The notes beneath the pieces are model-generated. The model ran no database searches, was not told the origin of the DNA, and saw only the letters and a list, made by a program, of their open reading frames with translations. 64,000 bases of DNA from Labia minor (Eukaryota > Arthropoda > Insecta > Dermaptera > Spongiphoridae): positions 76,686,767 through 76,750,766 of the forward strand of contig OY720346.1 of NCBI GenBank assembly GCA_963082975.1, read 5' to 3'. Below, one piece after another: positions 24,871-39,800 of this stretch (the first letter of the stretch is position 1; every line of letters begins with the position of its first letter). The translations under genes and the position numbers were made by a program.

Positions 24871-27800
24871 ATGGGGAATAGTAATAGGGAATCATTCAAA
24901 TTGTTGGATGTATCAGAAAGTGATTCAGATCTTGAAACAGGATTTATTGTCACTCAACAAAGGAAAAAGAAACTCACAAGGTGATTGATTCTTCATTTCT
25001 CCTTTAATTTTCTATTATTTTTATCATTTTCTTATTATTTTATATACTTTTTACTATATTTTTATACCCCCATCTTAGACCTTTAATACTTTTACATCAT
25101 TATCATTTTATATTTTCATAAATCAGATATTTATTTCACTTTTAGACATTATCTTGTTAATTTATTGACATCTATCACTGTTTGAAATACGATTGTATTT
25201 ATAATCATAAAATGTTATTTTATATTATTTTTAAATAATATTTCTTCTTATAAAAAAACAAATGGAATATAATAAAGCATAAGATATATATTTTTAAAAT
25301 AATATTCTAACAATAACCAATGTTAAATATGAAATAATTAATTGTTTTATATTGAAAAGAGCAATGCCTTATAGCTTATTAACATCTAATAAACTAAGAG
25401 GGTAATATTATTTCATATTTCTATTGCTATCATCTTCTATCGTTTATGCATTTAAAAAACTTGATATTTATTTTCATAATTTATATAACATGGCATTTAT
25501 TTAACAATGCATTCAATTTATTTAAATAAAAAATCGAAATTATATATGATCTAAATTTTATATTTTGTATTTCGATTGTCAATACAGCATATGGTAATTA
25601 TAAAAACTGGTCATCCTGTCATGAACTTGAATAAAACTTTACCAGTGGATTCCTTTTTTAAATATAAATCAACTTTTCTTATGCAATTTTTGCGGGTCCG
25701 CTTCTAGTTTTTACAAGATAAATAAGCTGGAGTGTCTCCCTTCGACTATCTCGCAAATTTGAATTGGATTAATTAACATATATTATATTTAAATTAAATT
25801 TAATTAATTAAATTATAAATTAAAATTAATTATTAATATTTATTATACCAGCGCATGTTTGGCTCTTTGTTGATGGCACCATGTCACGTGCTGGCGCGTG
25901 ATTGTCAGTCAACGTGTTAAAAAAATTAATTCCGGTACTTTCAGCGATTCAATCAAGCTGAAATTTTATATATAGCAGTTTTATACAATTTTTAATCATG
26001 TGAAAAATTATCAAACATATATCTTTATTTTAACGAGCACTTTAGAAGAATAAAAATCAAAACGTGGTAGGTAATGACCATCTTCCGGTTGAGCTACATT
26101 TCTCAAAAGTTGATAGAAAACTACCAATTTTGAATAATTCCCATATACCAAATTTAATTATTCTAGCTCAAACTGTTATTGCGTTTTCTCTGAGGAGATA
26201 GTAAAAAGGATTAAAATTTGCATATATTCATTGATATTCTATTTAGCTACCATGTATTATTTATTTGACCATCAGAGGACTCCTCTAATTTTCTATGCTT
26301 TTTTTTTATTCAGATTAGATATAGAAAAATTAAAAAATTAACTAATTAAATAGTTTCCCTATATCCAAACCGAACCGAAAAATATTGATAATTAGGAATA
26401 AGTGAATAATTAGTGAATTAGTCAATAAAACATTACTTAATGACATCATATTTCGAGGTTCATAATAAGCTAATCTGTCAAACTTTAATCCCTTTTAACT
26501 CGCAAACTAGAAGTGACGCGCAAAAAGTTTAATTGGAATTAAAAAAGGAATCCACTGGTAAAGTTGTATCCAAATCCATGACATGATGAGCAGTTTGTAT
26601 AATTACCCAGCATATTTCAGATTTTAAAATGTCAAATTTATTTTCTCATATATCTCTTTAGAAATAAATATATTGTATATAATTTCTTTAAATGTGTAGA
26701 CGTCGTGGTGGCACCACACCACGTTTTCGTGGGGAACGCCATCAACATGCTGGCCGTTGCAAATGCACCCCCGTCATTGCATTCATCCTCGGCATTGCCT
26801 TTCTTATCTGTTGGCTTGTGACATTATCTTGGCTTGCCGCTGTCCTTCGCGGCGAGCTTCTACGCCTCGATCAAAATGTTCGCAAAGGTAAATCACTACA
26901 TGAGTTTAATTAATTTGGATGAAACTTTACCAGTGGATTCTTTGTCAATTACAAAGAAACTTTCTTTATACAATTTTTCCGGGTCGCTTCTAGTTTAGGA
27001 TAAAAATTATGAAAATTTGCATATAAATCTACGTTTTATTCATTGGACCAGCAGAGGGCTCCACTATTTTTCTGTTGTTTTTTTTCTTTCAGTTCGGATT
27101 AATTAAATAAATTCCCTATATCCAAACCGAATCGAAAAAACCGAAAATTAGAGAATAAGTGAATAATTAGTGAATTAATCAATAAAACATTACTTATATA
27201 TAATGGCGACGTTCATAACCAGCTAATCTGTCAAACTTAAAAAATCTTTCTTTATCCCGTAAAGTAGAAGAGACCGAGAAATATTGTATAAGGAAAGTTT
27301 CTTTGAAATTAAAAAAGGAATCCACTGGCAAAGTTTTATAGAATCCATGACATGACAACTCTAATCTGAACAATTAAATTATTCCAATCTTATTTTTTTC
27401 ATTAAAAAAAAAAAAAAAAAATTACATTATCATTTTTTTAAAAAGCATAAGCATAAGCATCTCCAAAAAAACCCTGATCAATTCTTATATAATTTTAATT
27501 TTTATTATCATTGTGACTGTAGATGTAGACGATAAGATAATTCTTACATCTGTTTTGTCATCTGACAAGAATGTGTTTGTATATATATTTTCTATAACTT
27601 TTAATTAAGAATTAAAATAAAAGAGGAAATGATGAATGGATTAGAGAAAATTATCATAAATTAATTTTATATATAGGTTCATAATTTACTGTTCATTTTG
27701 TTCAAAAAAAAAATTAATTAATGGTAATCTTATATAAGATAGAATATATTTTTTTATCGTTTGTTCTTTGTCAAATACTCTACTTTAATGTAAATAAAAT

Positions 27801-30800
27801 AGTTCAAATAGAAATATCTTTAAATAACAGGTTAGTTTTTGATAAGATATTTTTTTAAAATAATTTTCTCTCAAATTATTCGTTATAATATATAAAATTT
27901 TAATTTCAAATCATAATCTTATTATGTTAATTATTCCCTTAGAGGAATATTTATATAATATCGATACCATATAATTACTTATTCGTTAATACGTTATTTC
28001 TTTTTTTTTTTTTTTTCATAGAAAATATTCTTTAATTAACAGAGATAGCACGAAAGTTTATTGTAAATATTATATAAACACTCTCTACTTTATCTTAAAG
28101 GAACAATTAACAAGTTTTGAATAAATTTATTTTATTTGAATTATTTAATACGTTGTAGAGAGAGAATCATATCCAATATTATTATATATTTTACATTTGT
28201 CCTTCAAATTATATAAATACATATTGTATTTACAACTCTACATAATTGCTAGTTCCTATACTCAAATTAAACTAATAAATAATTATTTAATAGGTTACCA
28301 ATGTATTTAAATAATTTTTATAAATCTCTTTTAAATTCAGAAACAATTTTTATTTGTTTTTTAATGTTTTTTTATATTTTACTTTGCTTTATCAAAAGTA
28401 TTTATATATATTCTATATGGTATATACGAGGTTTGTTCTAAAGAAAAGGTGTATTTTGAATTATTTTGAAAAATATTTATTTATTCATCGATATCCATTT
28501 TGTCCCCTTCAAAGTAATTCTCCTCAGATATAATGCACTTAAGCCATCGCTTCTTTCATTCGTCGAAACACTTCTGAAATGCGCTTTTCGGTATGGCCAT
28601 CAGCCTGTTCTTCGATTCCGACTTTATCTCATACATTGTGGCAAAATGCTTTCCTTTCATTGGTCTGTCTTCAGTTTTGGGAATAGGAAAAAGTTGCAGG
28701 GAGCCAAATCTGGTGAATACGGTGTTTGTGGCATGATTACGGTGTTGTTTTTGGCCATAAAATCATGAACAAGCAATGATTTGTGAGCTGGTGCGCAGAA
28801 TCCATGATTTGTTTTTCCACATTTCCGATCGTTTGAGCCGTATTGCTTCACACAAACGTTGCATAAGTTCCTTGTAGTATTCCTTATTAACAGTACGACC
28901 TGTTGGCAAGAACTCATGATGCACCACGCCATTTTAATCGAAGAAAACAGTGAGCAAAACGCTCATCGTTATCAACATTTTCTCGGCCTTCTGTAACCAC
29001 TTATAAACATTTTTTTGAGAAAAGTATATCACAGTCAACATTTTAATTGCATTGGAACACTTTATTCCAAAAATGGCTGATAATGTCAACATATGAGAAA
29101 CAAAAAAAAAAAAAAATAAAAAATTCGATAATCGAATGTCCACAGCCCAAGAAAATTCAAAATTCACCTTTTCTTTTGAACAGACCTCGTGTAAATATCC
29201 AAAATATTTATATATTTAAGTGTAAAGAGAAAGGTGTTAATTTAAACGTAAGACATGTTGAAAACATCAAAGATCATTAGATTTTCGTAGTTAAATAGTA
29301 CGCAACTCAGGACAAGACTTCAATGAGCATCACTTTGAAAAATTTAATTTATTTTATAAATTATATTTATTATTAAAATATTTTGATTTTCAACATATGG
29401 AAATGTTTATAATATTTCAATTGTAACTATAAGTTTTAGAATGATTTACTAGTCCTTATTAATCTATTTAGTTTTTAAATTTGAAAAAAAAAATTTAACA
29501 CAAAGTATTTAAAAATCTAATGACATTTTGATGGATAGATATTATCGTATTTATCATGATCATTATGAGAAATGATTTCAATGATAAATACAATTGTTCT
29601 TTTTAAATTATATTTTAATATAATTTAATAAATAAAAATGAAAAATTATTGAGAAAAATAGTCTAAAGAATCAAATGATTTTCTTTATTAATATTTGTTT
29701 ATTTTCAATAGAATAAGCTAAATTGAATAGAATAGATATAGAACAGTGATTCCCAAGTGGGCGCTACCGCCCCCTCGTGGGCGCTGGAGCGGTCCAGGGG
29801 TGAAGGTCACAGGTGCATTTAGGAAAAATTACTTGTATATTACTTCTATTCTAAGATCAATAAATAGATACATAAATTCAATGTTTCTAATTTACACCTT
29901 TATTTATAATTTGGTGTATTTATCTATCTGTTTAATTGTTATAAAAAGTAAAAAATAATTAATTTCCAAGGGGGCGTTGAGTAAATTTTTTCTGGAAAGG
30001 GGGCGCTTGGCCAAATAAGTTTGGGAACCACTGCATTAGATGAAAAAGCAAACACTCTTTGAAAAAAAACAAATACTTAATATTATTTATTATTTATTAT
30101 TCATTGATTTCTATTTTATTAATAAGAAAAAATTGAAGAGATTATTTCTTTCATAGAATTTACTTCAATCAATTATGTTGAATTAAATAAAATAGTTTAA
30201 AATATTTATTAAGAGTAACACATGAAAGTTGAACTTATTGAGAATTATTTTGGAATTTATCAAGATACAATATAATCTAGCCTAGTCTAGAAGTCTATTT
30301 AATGATATTTCAATGGGAGAAATATATTTTTGGAATATAATTTTATTTCAAAATTACATATTGAGAGAAAACTAATAATAATAATAATAATAATAATAAT
30401 TGAAAAAATCTGGAGTGTCTCCACTCGACTATCTCGCAAATTTGAATTGGATTAAATAACATATATTAATTTAAATTAAATTAAATTAATTAAATTATAA
30501 ATTAAAATTAATAAATAATATTTATTAAACCAGCGCTTGTTGATGGCACCACGTCACGTGTTGGCGCGTGAGATTTGCAGTGTTTAAAAAATTAATTCTG
30601 GTACTTTCAGCGATTCAATCAAGCTGAAATTCTATATATAGCAGTTTTATACAATTATTAATCATTGTGAAAAATTATCAAACATATATCTTTATTTTTA
30701 CGGTCACTTTAGAATAAAAAAAATCAAACGTTTTAGGTAATGACCCTCACCGGTTGAGCTACATTTCTCAAAAGTTGATAGAAAACTACGAATTTTGAAT

Positions 30801-33800
30801 AATTCCCGTATACCAAACTTAATTATTCTAGCTCAAACCGTTTTTGCGTAATCTTGGTTACATACATACACACATACCCACACACACAGACAGACATTTT
30901 TCTCTACCTTAGTGAAAATGATTCAGGAACCTTCAAAACGTATAAAAACATCGAAATCTAAACATCGAAAATTTTTGTAATCGCAATACTATCTCTGGCG
31001 AGATAGTAATAATGGGAATCGAAAAGGAAATATAACATTATAATAAAAAATTATACTAAAGAAAATAAAAATTATTCATTTAATTTTATTTAATAGTTAA
31101 AATCAATTTTATATAATGAAAAAAAATTTATTTAATTTGTGTTTTGAGATCAAGATAGATACAATGGATAGTTTATAAATGATAAATAAGTATTGATTTA
31201 TTTTTGTAAAATAACTATGGTAATTGTTTACAAAACGGGAAAATTCACGGATTTGGATGAAAAAGTTAATTTCCAAGGGGGCGCTGAGTAAAATTTTTTA
31301 TGGAAAGAGGGCGCTTAGCCAAATAAGTTTGCGAACCACTGATATAGAGTATATTATAAAAAAAAATAATTCAAACTCAATTAAAATGATTAATTCATAT
31401 CTAATTTGGAGTTGTCTTAATTATTTATCTTATCAATGATAATGTGTATCTATCCTATTTGGATAGGATTGAATAGGAAATTCCATTAGGGTTCCTTTTC
31501 CAATCTTCCTATGTTGTGTGTTTGCTGGTTCGTTGATCGAATGGTAACGCCTGTTATCGTTTTGAGGGGGCGCGCAAGCGCGAATGGGAACCGTGAACGC
31601 GTGAGATCGATCGAGCCGACAGTTGATTCACGATGATTGCATGAAAGGCGTCGAGGTGTTCCCTGGTGAGTGCGAGGTGGAGGATGGACTCAGTGCACGT
31701 GAGCGTGCCGCTGCGCGGCGGTAAACGAATGAAAAAACGCCGCGAATTGGACGCGAAACGCAATTCGGCACAACAGCAGAGTAACGGGTGTATGCAGTCC
31801 TCCCGCGATCAGCTGTTGTCGGCGTCAAGTGACGAGGGTGGCCCCTGGCCGCCCAGTGCCAAGAGCAGGGCGCATGCAGCTGCAGCGGCTCGTGCTCGAG
31901 CCAGAACCCGCTGCTGTCGAGGACTGCTACGCGGATGTTCAGCACTTCTTGTGTTCGCCTGCGCTGTCGCCACGACCACTGTCATGTGGTTATTCATCGA
32001 TATCCGCGAGCAGCTCACCTCCCTTCGCACTGAACTTGACCAAGGTCCTTATCCTCGATTCACGTTTGCACCCCACTTCCTCCTTTCAGAAGAAACCAAC
32101 ATCATTTTACTTTAAACCAACTTCAAGGTCACCAGATACGATTTCTATCTCACCGCGGTCATCCCCACATAACCTCATAACAAACCCCATTGACATTTTT
32201 TCATTAGCAAATCAACTACTAAATGATCCTAGGATGCAAAGCATAGATAGAAGATTATTTTATTTATTTTATTTTTGTAAAAAAACTTGTCTTATTCACA
32301 AATATAATTATTATTGCTATTATTATTCAACTTTTTGATCTTCTCGTGTCAAACACGGTGTTATTATTATTATTATTATTATTACTTTTACTTTTAGTTG
32401 TATAACAAAATGAAAACAAAATTTTCCCCTTAATTCAGTGGTTTCCAACCATTCTGTACCGGCGCCCCCCTTTTTTTAAAAAAAATTCTCTTAATCTTAA
32501 TAATCTAATTTCATAAATACTCACATAATATAGTAATTTATTTAATTGGTTACAAAATAACACATACACATTACACACTCACACACACTCAATTAAGCAA
32601 AAGCATATCATATATTATTATGGATTTGAGGGGGAAAAAATGGTTCTAATACATTCGCGCCCCCCACAGGTTGGAAAACGCTGCCTTAATTGATTATTTA
32701 TTTATAAAATAAAATGAATAATATTATCTAAAGAAAGGCATATAGTGCAATTTATCCCTTTATCTTTATGTTCAAAACAAATGTCTCATTGATTTAAAAT
32801 ATTAACATATAACTAAATTATAAAGGAAAATTATGATCATAAAAAAATATTATAGGTAAACAACAACAAAACATTATTTAACCTTCTTTAAACGTTATTT
32901 TTCCTCTTTTAACAAATGTGCACGTACTTCAAAAAATACAATAACAAAATGATCTTTTTATAACTTCTAAATAAATGTATAGGAAGTGGTGTCATCCTAA
33001 ATATTTTATAAAAGGTTTGGTAATAATTTGGTACAAAATTTAGAAAACAATAAACTTTTATTTTATTCACAACAAACTTCCGAATTCTTTTTTGATATTC
33101 TGAATGCTCCTTTTCTTGATTATGGTCTCATCGGCTGTATATTTTTCTTCACGAAGTCAGGATTTTACAAAAGATATTGGATCCCAATCCGAAATTGACT
33201 TTCCAATCATAAATATTGTCATAAAATGGCCAATATTTACAACGAAAAGTTGAATTTCTTTTATCTGTTGCTATATTATTCATTAAGCTAAAACCCCTTT
33301 CAGCTTAGGCTGAACTGACAAATTAACAACGGGTTTGTAGTTATAAAAATATTTTAACAACAGGTTTATAATAATTTAACCCGTAGGATGACACCACTGT
33401 GCAGGGCACGTGGGAATGAGAGAGGAAAGATTAGCACACAAAAAATATATTGGTGGGGAGACCTATTGGGAAATGTCCGGTTGGAAGACCAAGGATGCGG
33501 TGGGTAGACAATGTAGGAAGGGATCGTGAGAGAGATTGGAGAGGGTCAGACCAGTGTGGTTGCTGCAACCAACTTTCAAGTTCCGTAGAGCCACAGAGAT
33601 AAATAGACATATTTATCTTTAAAATTGATTTTAAAAATTTTTAATTTTAATTTCTATCTTTGCCTACTCTACCCTTCTTTTCCATTTTTCTTTTAAATCC
33701 AACTTTCAATTGTTATTTTAACATATTTTCATAATATAATACTATTATATAGAATAATTTTTTAATTTTTATAAAATAATTATTAAATATTACAATAAAA

Positions 33801-36800
33801 TAGCATACAAGAATGCATAATGAATATTTTGAATTCTGTTTTTATATTAAATCAAATCAAATCAAATAAATCATAATTATTTTTTATTTAAAAAATAAAA
33901 TTTATATATTTGTATAGTAGGTTACAGGTATTTGTAATTAGGATAATATGTAAAATTTGCTTAATATATTATATAAATTATATTAAATTATTATAAAATT
34001 AACCGAAATAAATATTGAAAGAACAAATTATCCTAAATTACAAGATTTTTTTATGCATTAACGTGGTATATTAAAGTGAAAATAAATTCGATTCATTCCT
34101 GTTCACTTAAAGTGAAAGTGAACAAACTTGATTCTCATATAAAATTAAAAAATATAATAAAAACTATAAAATAAATAAATAAATATAATTTAGAAATAAA
34201 ATAACAATATTAATATATAATAATTATTAGTATAAGCAATTAACATAAAAAATAAAAAATGTAGTATTATTATACATATATAGTATATCAAAATTAAATC
34301 TACAAGATTAAATAATAAACTCCTAATATTTTAAAATAATTAAATAAACTAAAAAATAATTATGAACCTACTTGTACTACAGGTATGCCTCGTTTAACTA
34401 AAAATGCAAATGCATTATTATTTATTTTTAAAATTTTAAATCTTAGCATGTAAATAAAATTATTTCGAGTGGGAAACGCTCGCTTGGAAGACCAAAGACG
34501 CGGTGGGTGGATAATGTAGGAAAGGACGTAAAAGAGATGGGAGAGGAGAAGGATTGGATGGTTGTGGCTCAGGATAGGGATACTTGGGGGAATGTGGTTG
34601 CTGCGCACAAGAACTTTCGAGTTCCGTAGAGCCACAGAGATAGATAGATACGTGTAGATAAATAGATAATTTCGAAATCTAGATTTATCTATAAAGGTAA
34701 ATAATTTTAAATAAAATGTAAAAATTACTATTTCACCATATTGTTTATTACTGATATTATTCAGATAAATGATTATTTTTATTTGCCACCTCAATTAATG
34801 ATTATATCTTATAATCAATTACCATAAACCATTCATTTGAACTTTGTTTTCATTCAAGCATCATAAAAGCTCGTCCTATAGATGAATAATTTTTCTCTTT
34901 TTACTTCATATTTTAGATTATTTGTTTTATTATAATATTTATTTAGTATACATTTTATTATATATTGACCGACCATTTATATTGATATATTAATTTATTC
35001 AAAGGGTTATGATTTTGCATATAAATGACTTTATTACTTTCATTTACATATATACGTAGATATATGGATAGAATAAGTGAATATATTGAAATTAAAGTTT
35101 AGTATAAGTTTAGTATAAGAATAATACATTCTAATACTAATCCTAATTCTAATTCTAATAATGATTCTCTAATTTTTACCTTATTTATTAAATTTAATTT
35201 CATGCAGATAAAATTCTTACTTTTTCATTTACTATAAAATTTAGTAAATCTAAAAATGTAAAATAGTAAAATCTAAATAGTAATATTTACAGGGAAAAGT
35301 TGTGTAAGGTATGAATATAATTAATCCTAATGAATTTATTTATGAAGAAACCAATTGAAAAAAAATTAGACGAAGGTTGCTTTTAAAATTATAATCATTT
35401 TGAAGGAGGGATTTGAAAGAGGCTTGAAATAGGATGAGGCCAGTGATGTATTAGTAAAATAAGAAGTAAGGGAATGCATAGTGGGAGCAAAAAATCAAAT
35501 CAAAATTTTCAGCAAACTATTTATTTCCATATAAGTTTTTATTTTTTCTTATTCTTACTATACAAAATATTTACGAACTCAAAAAAAGAAATTCTAACAG
35601 TAGATTTAAGTGGGTGTTGTCGGGACATTAAAAAGTACTGGAACGCGTTCCGGTTCTGAAAAAAGGTAAGGGAACGTCGTTCCCCCGCGTTCCCATACCA
35701 ATACACCACTGGATGAGACGTCTCTAGATAGGAACCATTGGAAATTGGTTAATAAAACTAACAAATTTTCTATTCAAGTATTTTATTATAAATTAATCTC
35801 TTTAATTATCTCTTATATTAAAAAAAAATATATATTTTTTCAAACTATTTATAAATTCATGATATATAATTTTTTTTTATATATTAGTGCAGTGATTCTC
35901 AACCTTTTTTTTACCGTGGCACACTTTTAACGGTTTAAAAATTTGGCGGCACACAAAGAAAAAGATAAGAGTAAAAGTTTACCATATTGAAGAAAAGTGG
36001 TCCTAAAAACGGTTTACCTTTGTTTTTAAAAAAACCAAATTGAAAAATTTAGAAAAAATAGTCGGAAATGTTTAAGAACCTAGTTCCAAAAACGTTTTAC
36101 CTTTTTTTAGAAATTAAAGTTTAAGAGTCTCGTAATCTTGCTGCACACTAAAGTACCGCGGCACAGTGGTTGAGAATTACTGTATTAGAGAATAATTACA
36201 AAAAAACATTTTACCATAAAAAGACAACAAAAATAATAAAATATGTAAATTAAAAACATGTCTGGTAGAGGAAACATTAAATTAAAATTTTAAACACCTT
36301 CTAGTCATTCATTCAGAATTCAATTTGAAAATTGTAAATAAAATTGTTTTTATTCGCAATACTCACCTATGATAAAGTTAGATGATTATTTTTTTTGTTT
36401 CAAATTCGATTTCTATCACTTACCCATTTGTTCACTTCTCTTGATGAATATGTCAAGGGCAAGTTAATTTTAACAAGCTCTCAATTTCCCCAACATAACC
36501 AGCTGTTGACAAAAGGAGGACAAATACAAACAAACAAAAATCTATAAAATAATAAAAAAAAAATTATAGATAATCAATCATTTCGTTCAAAAATTTTATT
36601 TCTATTATTATTATCAAAGATTTTTCGATTTTTATAAACCTTTTATTTTTTAAAATGAAAAAACCTATTATTTTAATTATCATTCAAATGGAGAAGGAGG
36701 AGTGTTTAAAAACCCTAAGACCTCTAAGAATCCAACCCTTGCACTCCAGACTATTAATATTTAATTTTTATTATTAAAAATAAATTATAATTTCTGTTTT

Positions 36801-39800
36801 TTTTATTTAAAAATAAATAAAGAAAAATTAAAATGAGTGCATTTAGATAAATTAATTCATATTTTTCTACAATTATTTTCATAATTATCTCGCCAGAGAT
36901 AGTAAATTTCACGAAAAATTTTGATGTTTTTATACGTTATGAAGGTCCCTGAGTCATTTCCACTAAGGTTGAGAAAAATGTCTGTGTGTGTGTTATGTAG
37001 ACAAGATTACATAAAAAACGGGCTACGTTTGAGCTAGAATAATGAAATTTGGTACACGGGCATTATTCAAAATTTGTAGTTTTTTTGAAAAATGTAGCTC
37101 AATCGGAAGATGGTCATTACCTACAATGTTTTGATTTTTTTTCCTCTAAATTGACTGTAAAAATAAAGGTATATGTTTGATAGTTTTTCACATGATTAAA
37201 AATTGTATAAAACTGCTATATATAGAATTTCAGCTTGATTGAATCGCTGAAAGTACCACAATTAATTTTTTAACACGACTACAAATCACGCGCCAGCACG
37301 TGACGTGGTGCCATCAACAAAGAGCCAAACACGCCCTGGTTTAATATATATTTATTGATATTTATTTATAATCACATTATTTAATTAATTTATCTTAATT
37401 TTTTAACAAGTTGACTGCCGTTCACGTTCCAGCACGTGACGTGGTGTCATCAGAGTCAAACACGCGCTCATTTAATAAATATTATTTATTAATTTTAATT
37501 TAAATATAATATATGTGTTAATTAATTCAATTCAAATTTGCGAAATAGGCGACTGGAGACACTCCAGATTTTTTTTAATGTGTACTTCAACAATTTTCAC
37601 ATTATCTATACAAGAAAAAAAAACAATGATGCAATTATCATTTCTTAGTTTACTTTTTCATTAGAAAATAAACTGCAAAGTTTGCTGACAAATAGAGGTC
37701 ACCTTATTGATTGCTACTCCCCCAAAAGGAAGATTATATCAGCTTATCATAAAGGGGAAACCACTTGGAAAATTAATTTTATTTTATGAATGAAAACTAT
37801 TATATCACTTTGATTAATTAATATAATAATTTTCTATAACTTTGTAAATAACAATCTCAACATCCTTAAAAAAAAATTAAATTAACAAAAAATGTATTTA
37901 TATATTTTTTACCGACCGACAATAGGAAGGGAGGTATTGTTTTCTTACCAAATTTCACATGTGGAGATTTTTACATATCTCCACGAATCAGGCATTTTGT
38001 TAACAGAAAAAAGTATTTTTAGTATGATGTCTGTCCGTCTGTCCGTTATGTGTCCGTATAGACGTGTACAGCTTGAACGGCTCAACGGATTTTGATAAAA
38101 TTTGATAGACTTACTTTATGCATCAGTATGATGAATTGATCAACTTCTGGTGCAAATCCGGAAACCGGAAGTGGGAGTATTACTGATCGACGATAGGAAG
38201 GGAAGTGTTATTTTCACACCAAATTATATATGTGGAGATTTTTTGCATATCTCCACGAATCATGCACTTTGTATTGGTTTTATTCTCGGGAATAATCATA
38301 TTCACTAGTTTTTTCTTAATTTAAAATTGTATGACGTCACCCAGCCCTTCTTATATATTATAAATAAAATAAAATTAAAAATATTTATGTTATATCCATA
38401 TCTATTTTTTATTGCATTAATAGATACATTTAAATAATTTGAAATTGTTTATGTAGCTGGAAATTAATTTATTTCAAACCGTTGGTCGGTTCTGTGCCTG
38501 GCCACAGGTCAACTTACTAGAAACTAAGAATATATATTGAAAATGTGAATTATAATGTGATGAAATATCGTAAATCACTTAAAGACATTATATCTTTAGT
38601 CTATAAACAAATTTACTTTGACCTATTTAAGCTGACATCATATGTATGTTTAGTACATATTTGTTTACTAAGCGTTTATTGATATAATTCTTATCCACCA
38701 TATCATTATTAAATTTTGTATAAATAATTAAAAGGAAATATTAATTCAATTTTTCTTTTCAAATTAGTCTTCAATTCCTTTTATACATTTCATTCATGGT
38801 CCAAATTTAAAATAATTTTATATCTTGTTCAAAGTGATTATGTTGGTGTGAATAATTAAAATTTTAATAGGATTTCAAGGTTATATATATATAGGCAGGA
38901 GATATATATATAGGTATATTAATTTTTTACATTTTTTTCAAAGATAAAAAATTAACTAAAAAAAAATAATTCTGTTAAATGATATATTTTAAGAGTATTT
39001 AATCTTTTATTTAAAATTTTTAATTAAAATATCTGTATTGTGACTTAATCTGATTATTTTAGGAGAAGTTATTATATATACCTATAGAGAACTATATTTT
39101 TTATATGATTTTTATTACATTGGTAATGGCATTTTTACCTTAAAAGAGAAAGCGATCTTTGTGATAAGTCAATTGCTTTTAATGAATAAGAAATGAGCTG
39201 TGGCCAGGCACAGAACCGACTGACGATTTAATAATAATTAAAAACAACATTATATATTATTATTTCGCCAGTTAGTTTAATGTAATAACAAATTTCCGAC
39301 AATGAATATAAAATTAATTCTTTGTAAACTACCACTTCTGGTTTTCGGATATACACTAAAAGTTGATGAATTCATGTTATTGATGCATTAAGTAAAGTAC
39401 CGGGACCCCGAGCCTCGGCTCGGTACTTAAGTTAAAAAAAAATGATTCATTATTATTGGGTTTGGCTGGTAATATTAATACCTGGGACACCGAGCTGTCG
39501 CTCGACCCTTTAAAAAATATTAATCTACAATTAATTATTTATTACAATTATTAAATGTTGCATCATTGCATCAATCTGATTAAAATGAATTGAACTGGGG
39601 TCCTCAATAATACAAACAAACAATTTTAGCTAGCATAATAAGATTAATCCAAGTAATATCGTCTATTTCTATTCGACACTATTTTCAGTTATGAAATGAA
39701 CAGTCAGTAGAGAGTAAAAAAATTGTAATTGAAGACCGTTGTTTTTAAAAATAATTAAATTATTTTATAGATTATAAAATAAAAATTATTGTATTAACAT

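Noticed and set aside
31554-32338. Several overlapping frames on both strands around exon B
   Set aside because: GC-rich DNA gives few stops in any frame. Only the frame starting at 31684 has a membrane helix, a correct splice phase and a family-like start.
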